42,500 nt of DNA from Prorocentrum cordatum (Eukaryota; Sar; Dinophyceae; Prorocentrales; Prorocentraceae): positions 667,320-709,819 of the forward strand of contig CAUYUJ010008113.1 in assembly GCA_963575745.1 (NCBI GenBank), in the 5' to 3' direction. The translations under genes and the position numbers were made by a program. Each line of letters starts with the position of its first letter. Positions within the stretch are counted from its first letter, which is position 1. This document shows positions 8,466 to 18,099 of this stretch, in pieces. The notes beneath the pieces are model-generated. The model was not told where the DNA came from. It saw nothing but the letters and a program-made list of their open reading frames with translations, and ran no database searches.

Positions 8466-9313
8466 CTCTGTTTCGGCGGCACGCCCTGGCACGCTTCGTG
8501 GCCCAATAGGGAGCTCCACCGAAGGTCCCAATGGCTGCGCTCGCATGGCATACCCGCAACCGATCCGGCACACCCCTCACACGCTTGGCGGCCACATAGG
8601 GAGCTCCACCGAAGGCCCCAATGGCTGCGTTCGCATGACGCGCACGCACCCCATTCGGCACACCCCTCACACGTTTCGTGGCCCCTATACTGAGCTCCAC
8701 CAAACGCCCTCAATGGCTGCGTTCGCATGGCGTACCCGCGCCTGATCAGGCACACCGCTCACACATTCCGTGGCCCCAAAAGGAGCTCCACCAAAGGCCC
8801 CAGGGTCTGCGTTCGCATAGCGTACCCGCACCCGACTTGGCACAGCTCGCACACGTTTCGTGGCCCCATGGGGAACTCCACCGAAGGTCCCAGCGGCTGC
8901 GCTCGCATGGCGTACCCGCAACCGATCCGGCACACCCCTCACACGCTTGGCGGCCACATAGGGAGCTCCACCGAGGGCCCCATTGGCTGCGTTCGCAAAG
9001 CGTACCCGCAGCCCCTTGGGCACACCCTGTCACGCATCGTTACCCCTCAGGGGAGCCCCACCGAATGCCCCAATGGCTGCCAGTGGCTGTGCTCGCATGG
9101 CGTACCCGCAACCGATCCGGCACACCCCTCACTTTCCGCGGCACCATGGGGAGCTCCACCGAAGACCCCAGTGGCTGTCCAGCGGGACGCGGCGGCGCAC
9201 CCCTCGCGCGCTTCGTGGCCCCATGGGAGCTCCACCGAAAGCCACAATGGCTTCGTTCGTATGGCGGCCCCGCGCCTGTTTCGGCACGCATCTCGCCTGT
9301 TTCGTGGCCCCCT
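8466..9313 (+). repeat. 90/91-bp minisatellite, about ten units
   Basis: The anchor GAGCTCCACC (or close variants) recurs at 8,511, 8,601, 8,692, 8,783, 8,873, 8,963, 9,053, 9,151 and 9,227. Each unit also has a GGCTGCGTTCGCATGGCG-like phrase, a CCCGCAACCGATCCGGCACA phrase and a CGTTTCGTGGCCCCA phrase. Most steps are 90, which keeps frames open and explains the long open frames on both strands. One unit carries a short insertion near 9,080. The array runs straight into a CCAAGA repeat block. Confidence 0.9.
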
Positions 9314-9592
9314 CAAGACGGCCCAAGAAGCGCCCAAGACGGCCCAAAAGATGACCCCAAGGCTGTCCCAAGAGGGGCCAAGAGCCGAGAGAGGGGCCAT
9401 GAACCGAAACTTCGAGCTTTCCGCCCGGAGAGGGCCCCAGGAGGCCCCAAGATGGCCCCAAGAGGCCTTCTAGAGGCCACCAAGAAGCCCCAAGAGGCCC
9501 CCAAGATGCCCCCAAGAGGCTCCTAAGAGGCTCCCCAAAGGCCCCACAACTGCCCCCAAGAGGCCCCCAGAGCGCTCCGAGGAGGAAGGACA
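9314..9592 (+). repeat. CCAAGAYGGCC repeat block
   Basis: CCCAAGACGGCCC and CCCCAAGAGGCCC phrases at 11-12-bp steps. The upstream edge joins the last unit of the 90-bp minisatellite with no spacer. Confidence 0.8.
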
Positions 9593-10282
9593 GTGAGCAA
9601 CATGATAGAGTGGAGGAGGGAAGGGTGCCTGTTCAAACAGCCCGTGCAAGGAGGGCGGGGATTGCAAAAATGTTCCTGTTCATTCGTCGTCCTCCTTCTC
9701 CTCCTCCTCCTCCTCGTCCTCCTCCTCCTCCTCCTCCTCTTGTTGCACCGTGCGACCATCCTCAATCTGAAATAAATCTTGGCCCTCAGAGAACGGGAAG
9801 TACACTCCACCCTGTATCAGCAGCTATGAGGAGATGAAGAAGAACCATCAGGAGGAGGGAAACGATAAAGAGGAGGACGAAGGCGCGGAGGATGACGAGG
9901 AGAAACAAGGAAGTCGAAGAGGGACAATACCAAAAATGGGAGAAGATGGAGGAAGGGGCATTGACCGGTTCAACCACCAACTGCCGAGGGGGCAGTGGCT
10001 GAACAGCATGTGTTTCTTCCTTCTCCACCATACTGTGCGATCTTCCTCCTCATCATCATCCTCATCCTCCTCCTCGGTATAAAACGGAACGAGACCTTGA
10101 ATGGGCGGGAAATTCAAGCCGACCTGATATTTCACGATGATGCACAAAAAGCACTCAGGAGGGCAATCCAACTGTGTTTGTCACCCGTGCCTGAAGTGCT
10201 GGCTTCAATCGGTAAGGCAACCAATCCGCCCAACCTCTTACGCATACTCATGTCCATCGCCAGTCGCACTCAGATCCACTGA
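9580..10282 (+). CDS. candidate three-exon gene, acidic N-terminal half, unknown function
   Basis: Exon 1 ends at 9,685 (reads GIAKMFLFI; start unclear, an ATG is at 9,670). A phase-1 intron 9,686-9,789 follows. Exon 2 (NGKYTPPCISSYEEMKKN, then acidic DKEEDEGAEDDEEKQG, then DRFNHQLPRGQWLNSM) changes frame relative to exon 1. A second TCC-containing intron follows, either 10,012-10,118 (phase 1) or 10,035-10,093 (phase 0). Exon 3 reads DLIFHDDAQKALRRAIQL, then CLSPVPEVLASIGKATN and ends LLRILMSIASRTQIH at a TGA. Both options keep the frame and give about 133 or 149 residues from the ATG. A GGTAAGG donor at 10,211 may continue the gene. No known domain is recognised. Composition is protein-like and free of repeat units outside the introns. 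Confidence 0.45.
9686..9789 (+). other. candidate 104-nt TCC-rich intron
   Basis: Starts GTCGTCCTCCTTC, has two TCC runs and ends TTGGCCCTCAG. The split codon C|AG becomes Gln. It contains in-frame stops for both flanking frames, so without splicing neither exon joins the other. Confidence 0.45.
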
Positions 10283-10394
10283 GACCCAACTGCTCATAGC
10301 CAAAGCTGCTCACACCTCCACGCAGTCACACTGAGGTTCACTCATCATTTGCCTCGCCCGCATTCAGCACACACTGGGCCATTCATGAGATTCG

Positions 10395-11480
10395 CTTCGT
10401 TTCAGGATCTATGACAAACGCGATGCAGCAGGCATTGCACTTGGGCTTCAACAAAACACCGAAGATTATTGCAAAAACCCAAACGCGCCAAAATTGCGTG
10501 GACTTGTGTTCCCCTAATGGGCAAATCTCTTTCCAAAGGTCCATTGTCGCCGCGACACAGCAGGCATGCCACTTGAGCTACTCAAGGAGGTGCTGGGGAC
10601 ATCTCAGGCAAAACGCCTGTTTGGGCCCAGTGGACGTGTCTCCCTATGACCAACGCGATGTAGCAGACCACGGAGTGCTGCACGGGCCCCTCGCGCCCAG
10701 ATCCCGAGGCCGCACATGCGAGACGCCATTGTCGGCCTAGAGGACGAGTCTCCGTTCAGAGCCCCGACATCACTGCGAAGTTGCGGGCACTGAACTCGGG
10801 CCATCCAAAAATCGGGGCGACCAGGGGTGTTGCACGGGCCTGTTCGCGCCCACATTGCGGGGACCGCTCAGGTCAAACGCCTGTTGGCCCAGTGGAAGCG
10901 TCTCTTTGCAACAACACATGGTTGCCGCAATATCACATGGTGAACTTCCAGAAAGGCAACCGCAAAATCATGTTGCCAGGTCCCGTTAGCGGCTGTGCTG
11001 TGGGGACATGTGACGCGAAACGCCTGTTTCGGCCCAATGGGCAGCATCTGTTTTCAGGGTCTCATGCACACCCCGATGTTGCAGAGGAATGTTGCACGGG
11101 CCCGTTCGCGCCAAGATTGCGGGGGGACCCTTCACGCGAAACGTCTGTTTCGGACTAGCGGACGTTTCTCGTTCACGGGCCAATGATGGCTACGAGGTAG
11201 CAAGCTTGGCACCTGGGCATCCCAAGTGGGGAGCCACCAAGGGCTGTTGCACGGGCCCGTCGCACTCGGATTTTGGGACACGTCTCGCGAAAAGCCTGTT
11301 TCAGCCCAAGCGCGAAGCTGCTTATCCAGAGGAACCCCATGACCACCGCAATGTAGCACTGCTAGGGCATGACCATAGCGATGTCGCTGGCATGACGCTC
11401 GGGCTACACAAGGGTGTGCCGACCAGGAGTGCTGCACGGGCCCGTTCGCGCTCAGATTGCATGTGCAGCACTCGTGTCCG
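10395..11480 (+). repeat. degenerate satellite-like repeat, about five units of roughly 150-260 bp
   Basis: The phrase TGCACGGGCCCGTTCGCGCC, or variants, recurs near 10,679, 10,831, 11,091, 11,247 and 11,430. ACGCCTGTTTCGGCCC-like phrases occur near 10,612, 10,877, 11,024, 11,140 and 11,292. GACCAACGCGATGTAGCA-like phrases lie between them. Units are badly diverged, with indels. Frames through the array are not conserved from unit to unit. Confidence 0.7.
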
Positions 11481-11519
11481 CGTCCAGAGACGGCGATGCA
11501 GGGTTCAGGTTATCGCGAT

Positions 11520-11763
11520 GCAAGGTGCATTTTCACCGCTGACTGAATCACTGCTTGCCCCCCTGGTGCATGCAAATCAAATGTGCTCTGCCGCGCGCAC
11601 TTCATACAATTCAAATGTGACCATGAGTGCCCAAGCTCGCTCTAATTCAAGCTCGTTGTACTCAGTGGCCGCGTTGCCGCCACAATACGCCCATGTTGTT
11701 GCGAACTTGCGTCTGGCATTGCGCCAAAATGTTCACGCGGGTGCCCTGCCAGACGCCGAATGA
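11520..11763 (+). CDS. possible exon, unknown
   Basis: The end of a + frame reads GAFSPLTESLLAPLVHANQM, then SNSSSLYSVAALPPQYAHVV and ANLRLALRQNVHAGALPDAE before a TGA. Composition is protein-like and the segment lies outside the satellite on its left. No start, splice site or family is recognised. It could be chance. Confidence 0.2.
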
Positions 11764-12064
11764 AGCCGAAAGAGATCAACGCCAAGCGCCACAACACAGC
11801 AGAGAGAGCAATACTGAACGGCAGAGACTCGCCAGCTCTGAGCAGCAGAAAGCAGCGCTCGCATTCGGACTACCACTCAGTCTTCCTCACGCAAGGATCC
11901 ATTCGCGCCCGTACGCTCTCGTACACATCTGGGGATACCTGATAGAGCGGGAAATCCGGTACGATCGTGCGACGAGTAACACTGTTTTGTCATGCTCGAG
12001 CTTTCGCAGCACCGGGCCGCCCGTCAAGAGTTTGAAAACAAAGGCTGCTGTCGTAAACTGGATT
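11764..12064. other. nothing recognised
   Basis: Mixed-composition sequence without repeats or a convincing frame. Confidence 0.35.
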
Positions 12065-12235
12065 ATAACCAGCCCCCCCCCCGGGGCCCCCGTGCATCTG
12101 GCGCGCTCGGAGACCCTTCCCCCGGGACACCAGCCTCCCTAATTGGGGGAGGTGTGAGGCCCTCCGAAGGCCCCCCCCCCCTGTCCAGGGGAGAGGGGGG
12201 GTTCGAACGGGGGGGAGGGGGGCCCTCCCCCTGAT
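12065..12235. repeat. C-run/G-run rich segment
   Basis: Several homopolymer runs of 6-10 C or G with an imperfect inverted layout: CCCTCCGAAGGCCCCCCCCCC on one side and GGGGGAGGGGGGCCCTCCCC on the other. Assembly or sequencing errors are likely in such runs. Confidence 0.6.
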
Positions 12236-12375
12236 AGAATCAGATTAGGGCTCGATCAAGCTCTAATAGAATCCTCGGGTTCTCTCCAGCTCTCATAGAA
12301 TACGACCTGCTAAGGCTGGACCCAGCTCTACTTGAACCCTACTAGAGCTCGATCCAAGTCTAATCGGATTATACC
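12236..12375 (+). repeat. about 45-bp unit array, left flank
   Basis: Three to four diverged units of the type AGCTCGATCCAACTCTAATA followed by GAATC. The same units reappear at 13,165-13,310, so the pair brackets the 12- and 10-bp arrays between them. Confidence 0.6.
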
Positions 12376-12429
12376 TATCCAACCACCCTTCAGGTGAGAA
12401 GGAAGTTTGGAGGGGGGAACCAAAGCCTC

Positions 12430-12850
12430 ACTCAATCGACCTCACGATCGCTTTCACTATGGAACTTACTATCGTTCTCACTATCGATCTCCCTATCGAT
12501 CTCACTGTCGATCTGGCAGTCGATCTTACTATCGATCTCACTATCGATATGACGATCGATCTCGCTATCGATCTGACTATCGATCTCACTCGTCGGTCTC
12601 ACTATTGGACACCGACGGGACACTGACAGGACACCGACGGGACATCAGTATCGATATCACTATCATTCTCACATGACCGATCTCACTATCGATGGCACTG
12701 TCGATCTCACTATCTTTCCCACTATCGCTGTCACTATCGATCTCGCTGTCGATCTCACCAACGATCTCACTATCGATTTCACTATCGATCTCACCATCGG
12801 TCTCACCATCCGTTTGACTATCTATCCCACTATCGATCCCACTACTCACT
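12430..12850 (+). repeat. 12-bp minisatellite ACTATCGATCTC
   Basis: More than 25 copies of ACTATCGATCTC with point changes, interrupted near 12,605-12,650 by GGACACCGACGG-type units. Because 12 is a multiple of 3, every frame is an open four-residue repeat (SHYR, LTID or DSEI type). These should not be called genes. Confidence 0.9.
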
Positions 12851-12935
12851 ACGGGACACCGACGGGACTGGGACACCGCGGGACATCACGGGACACCACG
12901 GGACGCCACGGGGCACCATCAAAACACCACGGCGG
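12845..12935 (+). repeat. 10-bp repeat GGGACACCAC
   Basis: About eight diverged copies of GGGACACCAC/GGGACACCGA. A shorter run of the same unit interrupts the neighbouring 12-bp array. Confidence 0.75.
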
Positions 12936-13164
12936 GACACCCGCAACAACCGCTGGTCACCCGGGTGGCAGGGGCGGTATTGTGGCTCGGCGGTGCCCTA
13001 GCCAGGGGAGGGTTCACTCATCTCACCCGCCCACGCAGCGTCGCCTTGCCAGCACGCACGACACGAACACAAAACCAAAACCGATTTCCCAGCGGTGGGG
13101 CTCTCTGGCCCACTGCGATCTCACCCCCATCACCTCCGACGAAGGTCCGATCGAACTGTCATAG

Positions 13165-13310
13165 CATAGTAGTTGGGATCGATCCAACTCTAACAGAGTC
13201 CGAGTATAGCTGGATCCAACCTAAATTGAATTCTACCAAAGCTCGATCCAACTCTAATAGAAATTCACTAAGGATGGATCCGCTATGGCTCCATCCAGCT
13301 CTTATGAAAT
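13165..13310 (+). repeat. about 45-bp unit array, right flank
   Basis: Units with GCTCGATCCAACTCTAATAG and GAATTC/AATTCAC parts, matching 12,236-12,375 in the same orientation. Confidence 0.6.
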
Positions 13311-13639
13311 CCAACGATGGGAATGGGGGCGCTTCGAACACCCCCCTTGCAATTCAGAAGGGGGGCGGTTCGACCCCCTCCCCCTTGACGCCTCCCGCCC
13401 CTCGGTTCGGCCCCCACCCCTTTCCCAACGTCCACAGAACGCGCCCTTTGCTACCAGTGATAGCACACGGTTCGCAAATAAACGCTCGAACTCTCAACCC
13501 GCTCGGAACTGTGAGTCATGTCTCTGGGGCCAGAGTTCGAAATGCGCTCAATTTTGGTATTTAACGCTGGTCCGCAAAGCCGCTCGGACTCGAATCTGGT
13601 CGGCGCCAATGTGGACCTGGGCTCTCGCAGTCACGATCC

Positions 13640-13890
13640 CTCATCAGAAAAACTATGGTTCCATGCTACCGAGGCCACGATGGCTCGCGAAAAACTGTGG
13701 ACCTGTGCTGCCGAAGCCACGGTCCCTTGAAACAGCAGAATGGGCCCGCGCCCCCGAGGCCTCGTGTAAAACTATGGATCCTCGTTCCCGAGGCCACGGT
13801 CACTCGTACTAAACTGTGGATGCGCTCCTGAGGCCACAATCTCAAATTATAAACTCGGGATCCGCGCTCCCGAGGCCACGACCCCCCCCT
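13640..13890 (+). repeat. about 42-bp minisatellite, five to six units
   Basis: Units combine AAAACTGTGGATC, a GCGCTCC phrase and CGAGGCCACGGTC. Starts lie near 13,649, 13,691, 13,769, 13,810 and 13,852. Confidence 0.7.
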
Positions 13891-14025
13891 TGTCAAAGAC
13901 AATGGGTCCGCTCCCCAGCCACCCAGCCAACAGTTCAACCAACCAGCAAGCCTGCGAACCAGCCCATCCGCCAACCAACTACAGCCTCAGGAGAGAGTTC
14001 TCCTCACGCAGGTCCACGGGCCAAA

Positions 14026-14440
14026 GCGAAACCAGGCCGAAACCAAGTCAAGCCAGGCAAATTGCGAGGAAGTCGCAAGCGAAACTGCGCCGAACCCAAG
14101 CCAAACCAGGCAAATTGCCAGGACGTCGCAAGCGAAGCCGCGCCGAATCCAAGCCAAACCAAGCGAATTGCGAGGACGTCTCAAGCGAAACCGGGCCGAA
14201 ACCCTGCCAAGCTAGGCGAATTGCGAGGACGTCTCAAGCGAAGCCGCGCCGAAACCGAACCAAACCAGGCAAATCGTGATGAAGTCTTAAGCGAAACCGG
14301 CCCCCAACCAGGCGCAACCAGGGCCCCGAGCAAGCAACCTCTGATGATGTCTCAAACGGGGCGCCTGGCCCAACCGGGCGCAACAAGGGTCTCAGCCAAA
14401 CACATTTCGAGGACGTTCCGAGCAAGCAAAACACCCAAAA
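14026..14440 (+). repeat. exact 53-bp period minisatellite, six to eight units
   Basis: Units start GCGAA at 14,026, 14,079, 14,132, 14,185, 14,238 and 14,291, a step of exactly 53 each time. Two more degenerate units follow. Each has AAGCGAAACC, CCAAACCAGGC, AAATTGCGAGGA and CGTCTC parts. Point differences but no indels separate the first six. 53 is not a multiple of 3, so frames rotate and the long + frame across it is not a gene. Confidence 0.9.
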
Positions 14441-14559
14441 CTACAGTAGGAGCTCGACCACAGGAAACCTTCCACAAGAAATCCAACCCGGAGACCCCAG
14501 GACGTCCATCGATTCTGTGTGTGGAAACGTCCCCTTGGCCCTGGGGGGGGCGCGATAGG

Positions 14560-14815
14560 TCAGAGCGTCCAAGATTTCCAGAATGGCTCCAAGAGGTTCT
14601 AGAGAGCCCAGAATGTTCTCCAAGATGACCCAAGATACCTCAAGATGGCCTCCGATATACCTCCAAGAGTTTCCAAGACCGCCCCAAAACGTTCTCATGT
14701 GCTCTCGGAGCCCCTCAGGGTCCTCCCAAGATGCCAACATCCTTCAAACACCGGAGGAAAACAATGTAGTGTGCTTTCTCGCCTTTTCGCTTCCGATTTG
14801 CTTTTGAGAAGAGGC
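14560..14815 (+). repeat. CCAAGA repeat arm plus non-repetitive core
   Basis: Arm phrases such as CCAAGATGACC run to about 14,735. A core at 14,758-14,812 follows, with AATGTAGTGTGCTTTCTCG, CCTTTTCGCTTCCGATTTG and CTTTTGAGAAGAGG. The same core recurs at seven more places inside blocks of this repeat. Confidence 0.65.
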
Positions 14816-15034
14816 GCCCAAAACCGCCCCGCGACGGCCCCCAGACGCAACGTCTCAGCCACTGGGGGGGGACCCCCCCCCCGAGCCACCCAGACCCCCC
14901 CAAAGAGCCTCAAAAAGGTCCCAAGGAAACCCCCCCATCAGGGTCAAAACGGTTTCCACATGGTTCCGAAGTGGTGCCCGCATGCCTCTTCCAAGGGGCT
15001 CGAGGATCGAACGTCCCGCGGAGACATCATGGTT

Positions 15035-15170
15035 GAATCATCGTTGTCGTCGCCGCCTTCATCGCCATCTCCATTTTCCACCCCCACCCATCTACTGGTG
15101 TGTAACTTTTTTCCTCTCTTCCTCTTCCCGTTTCTCCTTCCCGTTCCTGTTGCCAGATGACCTTCCCGCC
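15035..15170 (+). other. CT-rich segment, probable intron
   Basis: A pyrimidine-rich stretch, ending TTCCTGTTGCCAG, precedes a coding-like region. It resembles the CT-rich segments before the exons at 26.4, 39.1 and 41.8 kb. Confidence 0.35.
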
Positions 15171-15241
15171 CCGACAGGGTCCCAAGATAACTCCAATAAT
15201 GCCCCCAGACGGCCCCAAGCCAGTGCGGCGTGGGAGCATGA

Positions 15242-15634
15242 AACCACTCAACGCATGTTCCTGCCGTTCCACCGCTCCCGAAACGCTTCCAAAGCGGTTG
15301 TTCCGCAGCATGTTTCTACACTTGCCTGGTCAAAGCAAGTCACCTGGCGATCGTTGCTGGATGGGCTGGTGGGGATACGCGAAGCGTCAAGAGGAGCCGC
15401 AGCGGTGGAAGGGGGAGGAGCAGGGAGGGGAGGGAGCGGGAGCAGGATCGGGAGGACGACGGGAAGAACGAAGGGAAAAATGAAATATATCGCAACACTT
15501 TGGTCAGCAAGTCTCTCCAAGCACCGAGGCTACAATGTGTAGCGGCTACAAGTGCCCCGCAGGCTCACCTCACAAGGCGGAAGTGGCCGCTTACGAATCA
15601 AAGGTGGTGGGATGACCCTTGGCGCGGCCTGTAG
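15242..15634 (+). CDS. candidate exon with the LAIVxGWAGGD module and charged tail
   Basis: This frame is open from just after a TGA at 15,239 to a TAG at 15,632 but has no internal ATG, so ATG-based gene finding would miss it. It reads LVKASHLAIVAGWAGGD, then TRSVKRSRSGG, an Arg/Glu-rich stretch coded by a GGA-like tract, then NEIYRNTLVSKSLQAPRL and a Trp-rich end, KWPLTNQRWWDDPWRGL. A TTGTTCCGCAG acceptor at 15,308 could begin the exon. The module matches 39.1 and 41.9 kb with third-position codon changes, which supports this frame. A competing frame (TLAWSKQVTWRSLLDGL) is also open over the same bases. Function unknown. Confidence 0.4.
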   Translation, partial: NHSTHVPAVPPLPKRFQSGCSAACFYTCLVKASHLAIVAGWAGGDTRSVKRSRSGGRGRSREGREREQDREDDGKNEGKNEIYRNTLVSKSLQAPRLQCVAATSAPQAHLTRRKWPLTNQRWWDDPWRGL

Positions 15635-15639
15635 TGGGC

Positions 15640-15900
15640 CACGGATGGAAAGCAAAGCGGGCATGCGGTAATCAGGCCGCTCAAAGGCCCGTTTGCGTAC
15701 CCGCGGCAGCAGCGCCGCCTTTTACACGCACGCTGACATGCGCGATGCGTTTTTTCGAGAGAAAAAAAAGGGGAACGGCACCGCCTTGGGGCATCCCCCG
15801 CAGCCGCCCATTGAGACCACGCGACTGAACAGGTGCGAACTGTTCACGCGGCTCGTTGGGTGGGAGGGATTTTAAAAAGGATTTTAATACTGGCATGCCG
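15640..15900. other. nothing recognised
   Basis: Ordinary sequence with one A-run near 15,763. Confidence 0.3.
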
Positions 15901-15911
15901 CACGTTGAACG

Positions 15912-16361
15912 TCAACAGTAAGCTTGGAGGTTGCCGTGGAGGGATGTCCCTAGGGCCACTGCTGGCCGAAAGGCCTGTTGCAGGCCGCTGCAAGCCTCTT
16001 GCGCTCGTCGGAACCTGTCGAGCAGCGGGGCTGACTGTTCCTGAACCTGGCGAAGGGCAAGCGACAGCTGGTTGGCTCGCTGATGGAGCGCGTGACAACT
16101 GGCGATGAGAATGGCTTCGCCGGCTTCGCGGTCACCTCCGTGCTGACAGTTCGCCGCGGCGAGATGCTGCGTAAGAGCTTGCCTACGGTCCACGCGTTGG
16201 GTGGAACCACTGGCGCGGCGGCCGTCATCCTCAGCCTCCCGGCCACCCCCGTCGGAACCCTGGTGGGCCAAATGGGGCGACAGGTCGAGGTGGGGGCTCG
16301 GGGTAGCCGCCAGGCTCTGACGCTCGGCGGTCGCCGACTGGCCAAGAGAGAGAAAGGGCAC
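15912..16361 (-). pseudogene. possible coding remnant downstream of the RNase H-like frame
   Basis: A minus-strand frame with helical, Gln/Arg/Ala-rich composition: LTQHLAAANCQHGGDREAG, then ILIASCHALHQRANQLSLAL and RQVQEQSAPLLDRFRRAQEA. It lies on the same strand as, and 3' of, the RNase H-like segment, so it may belong to the same decayed element. No domain is recognised. Confidence 0.25.
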
Positions 16362-16628
16362 GGCTGCGCATGTCGCGGTGGCCTCGATTGCGATGTCTTC
16401 GCCTAGGAAGTGACTCTGAGGAAGGAGGTTGTTGGCTCCGTCATCGCGCAGCGAGGCCTCAAGGCGGATCGGGTCAAGGTCCCCCTTGGAAGTCGCCTGG
16501 TGGTGGCAACCAAGGGTTGTCGAGCCCGTCGAAGTTGTCCGGTCTTGTGGACCGCCAGGTGAGGATAATCCTCCACGGGCACCTGCGCCTTGCCCCCCTA
16601 GACCGACGGCGCGCGGGCACGGCGTTAG

Positions 16629-17126
16629 TTAAAGGAGCTCGGACCTGGAATGCCCGCCTCCCCTGCGAGGCAGGGGGGGCGCCCGACGTCGCCGGGCGCG
16701 TGTGGCGGAGGCCGCGCTCTGGGGGGCAGCGGCAAACTTGCGTTGCCACTTGGCAGCGCCAACTTGGCCTTGCGGGGCAATGCGGGGCCGTGCCCCCGCA
16801 GTGGCAAGGTCATCATTGAGGCGGTCGAAGGCTCCTGCGATAGAAATGATGCGCCTTTCGTTGATGCCTTGCCCCCCCAGATGACTGTCCACCTGGTGGA
16901 CATTGAACAAGCTGGGTTTTGCCAGAAGCGCGCGGTGGATTTTCTGCCAAAGGTCAACCTGGGGCAACTCGCGCTGCGGTCGGTGGGTTACCACTATGGT
17001 GGCCTTAGAGGGTCGCAATCCGTCAACGCCCGCCTGGTTGTCGACAATCAAACGCGCCGGTCGTTTTGCCGCGGCGATATGGCGAAACGCGGCAAGCGTT
17101 CTGGCCCGCTGCGCTGACCGCGCCAA
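16629..17126 (-). pseudogene. RNase H-like remnant of a retroelement
   Basis: A minus-strand frame of about 165 codons with a TTG, not ATG, as first start-like codon and a stop just upstream. Residues 24-112 (about 17,055-16,790) follow the C-terminal half of RNase HI: ARLIVDNQAGVDGL (Asp of DNQ at residue 29), DLWQKIHRALL, VHQVDSHL (catalytic-type His at residue 82) and LNDDLATAGA (last acidic site). The N-terminal Asp and Glu strands are not visible in this frame; the helix before DNQ (ARTLAAFRHIAAA) lacks the expected Glu. Such domains follow the reverse transcriptase in dinoflagellate non-LTR elements, which is my reading of its origin. No YxDD reverse transcriptase motif was found nearby. 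The downstream half turns Arg/Pro-rich, suggesting decay or a wrong frame. Confidence 0.45.
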
Positions 17127-17194
17127 ACCGCGCGGGCGGGCTGTCTAACTGAGCCGGCGGTTCGGACCGCAGTGCACGCCCAAATCCGCTCCGG

Positions 17195-17490
17195 CTAGGA
17201 GGGGGTGGGCTTGGCGCGAGCAGGCGCCTCCCATTGCAGCGTGGGCCCGTCGGGCTCCTCGGTCGCCGGTGCACTCGAATTCTCTGGCCGCGGTCTCGGG
17301 ATGGGCTGCAGAACCTTGTCTTCGGCCATGTCAGCCCGTTGGTCGAGGAGGCCGAGGTCTTCTTCTGGCAGGCCGCCGCGCCTGGTGCGCGGCGGGAAAT
17401 CTTGCCGCAGTTGCTCGGGAGCCATGATTTTGAAGGCGTTCTACTCGGTCCCCCAGCGAAGGCGCGCCCACGCTGTGCTCCCGAGTTCCA
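17195..17490 (-). pseudogene. possible coding remnant upstream of the RNase H-like frame
   Basis: The minus-strand frame reads FKIMAPEQLRQDFPPRTRRG, then LPEEDLGLLDQRADMAEDKV and LQPIPRPRPENSSAP. The acidic, Leu-rich composition differs from its GC-rich surroundings. Upstream, a second frame (FSELKAKFHAWQSGLYKFL, near 17,640) would need a frameshift to join. It may be part of the same decayed element. Confidence 0.25.
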
Positions 17491-18099
17491 CATTGCTCGC
17501 GCCATCTGCGCAAGGGGGATGGGTCGGCCGAAATGCCAACCTCGACTTTTCTGCGCTGGGCGCGGCCACCCCCGCAGAGGAACTTGTAGAGGCCAGACTG
17601 CCAGGCGTGAAATTTGGCTTTTAGTTCTGAGAAGCCACGCATGGGCAAAACAATTCAGGTCCTGCTCGACAGCGGCGACAGCGCCAAAGACGCGCCAGGC
17701 GCTTGGGCCGCGTCGGAAGAATCGGTTTGGCCCCGCGAGGGCCGGCGCGCAGTCGTCGTCGCTATCGTTGTCGGTTACAGGAAACGCTGGGCGCAGCGGC
17801 GGGTTCGGCGCCGCGCGCCAGCTCGCCCCCCCCCCCCCCCGCGCGGCGCCTTCGCCGGCGCCTGGCGGCGCGCGCAGAGGGCCAACGGAGATCGCGGAGG
17901 TGGCAGCTTCGGCGAAGGCACCCCGGACAGCTTTAATCCACTTGCCCCCGGCCGCGCCGACGTCGAGCGCGCGGCTTGTCCGAGCCGCGGCGCGGTGGGC
18001 TTCGTTGGCGGGCGAGTTGCGTCTCGACTGAATCATGGCGCGGTTGAGGCAATGAAGGCATCCAGCGGCAGGCCTGTCGGGATTTCCCCGCGGACGCAA

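Noticed and set aside
8478-9526. CRISPR-like regular array, or a 282-codon gene, in the 90-bp repeat
   Set aside because: The whole unit repeats, with no unique spacers; open frames follow from 90 being a multiple of three.
12407-12876. Long open frames in the 12-bp array
   Set aside because: A 12-bp unit keeps every frame open; no non-repetitive coding sequence is attached.
15242-15480. The competing + frame with TLAWSKQVTWRSLLDGL as the true coding frame
   Set aside because: It is open, but synonymous third-position differences between loci support the LAIVAGWAGG frame. Kept only as an alternative.
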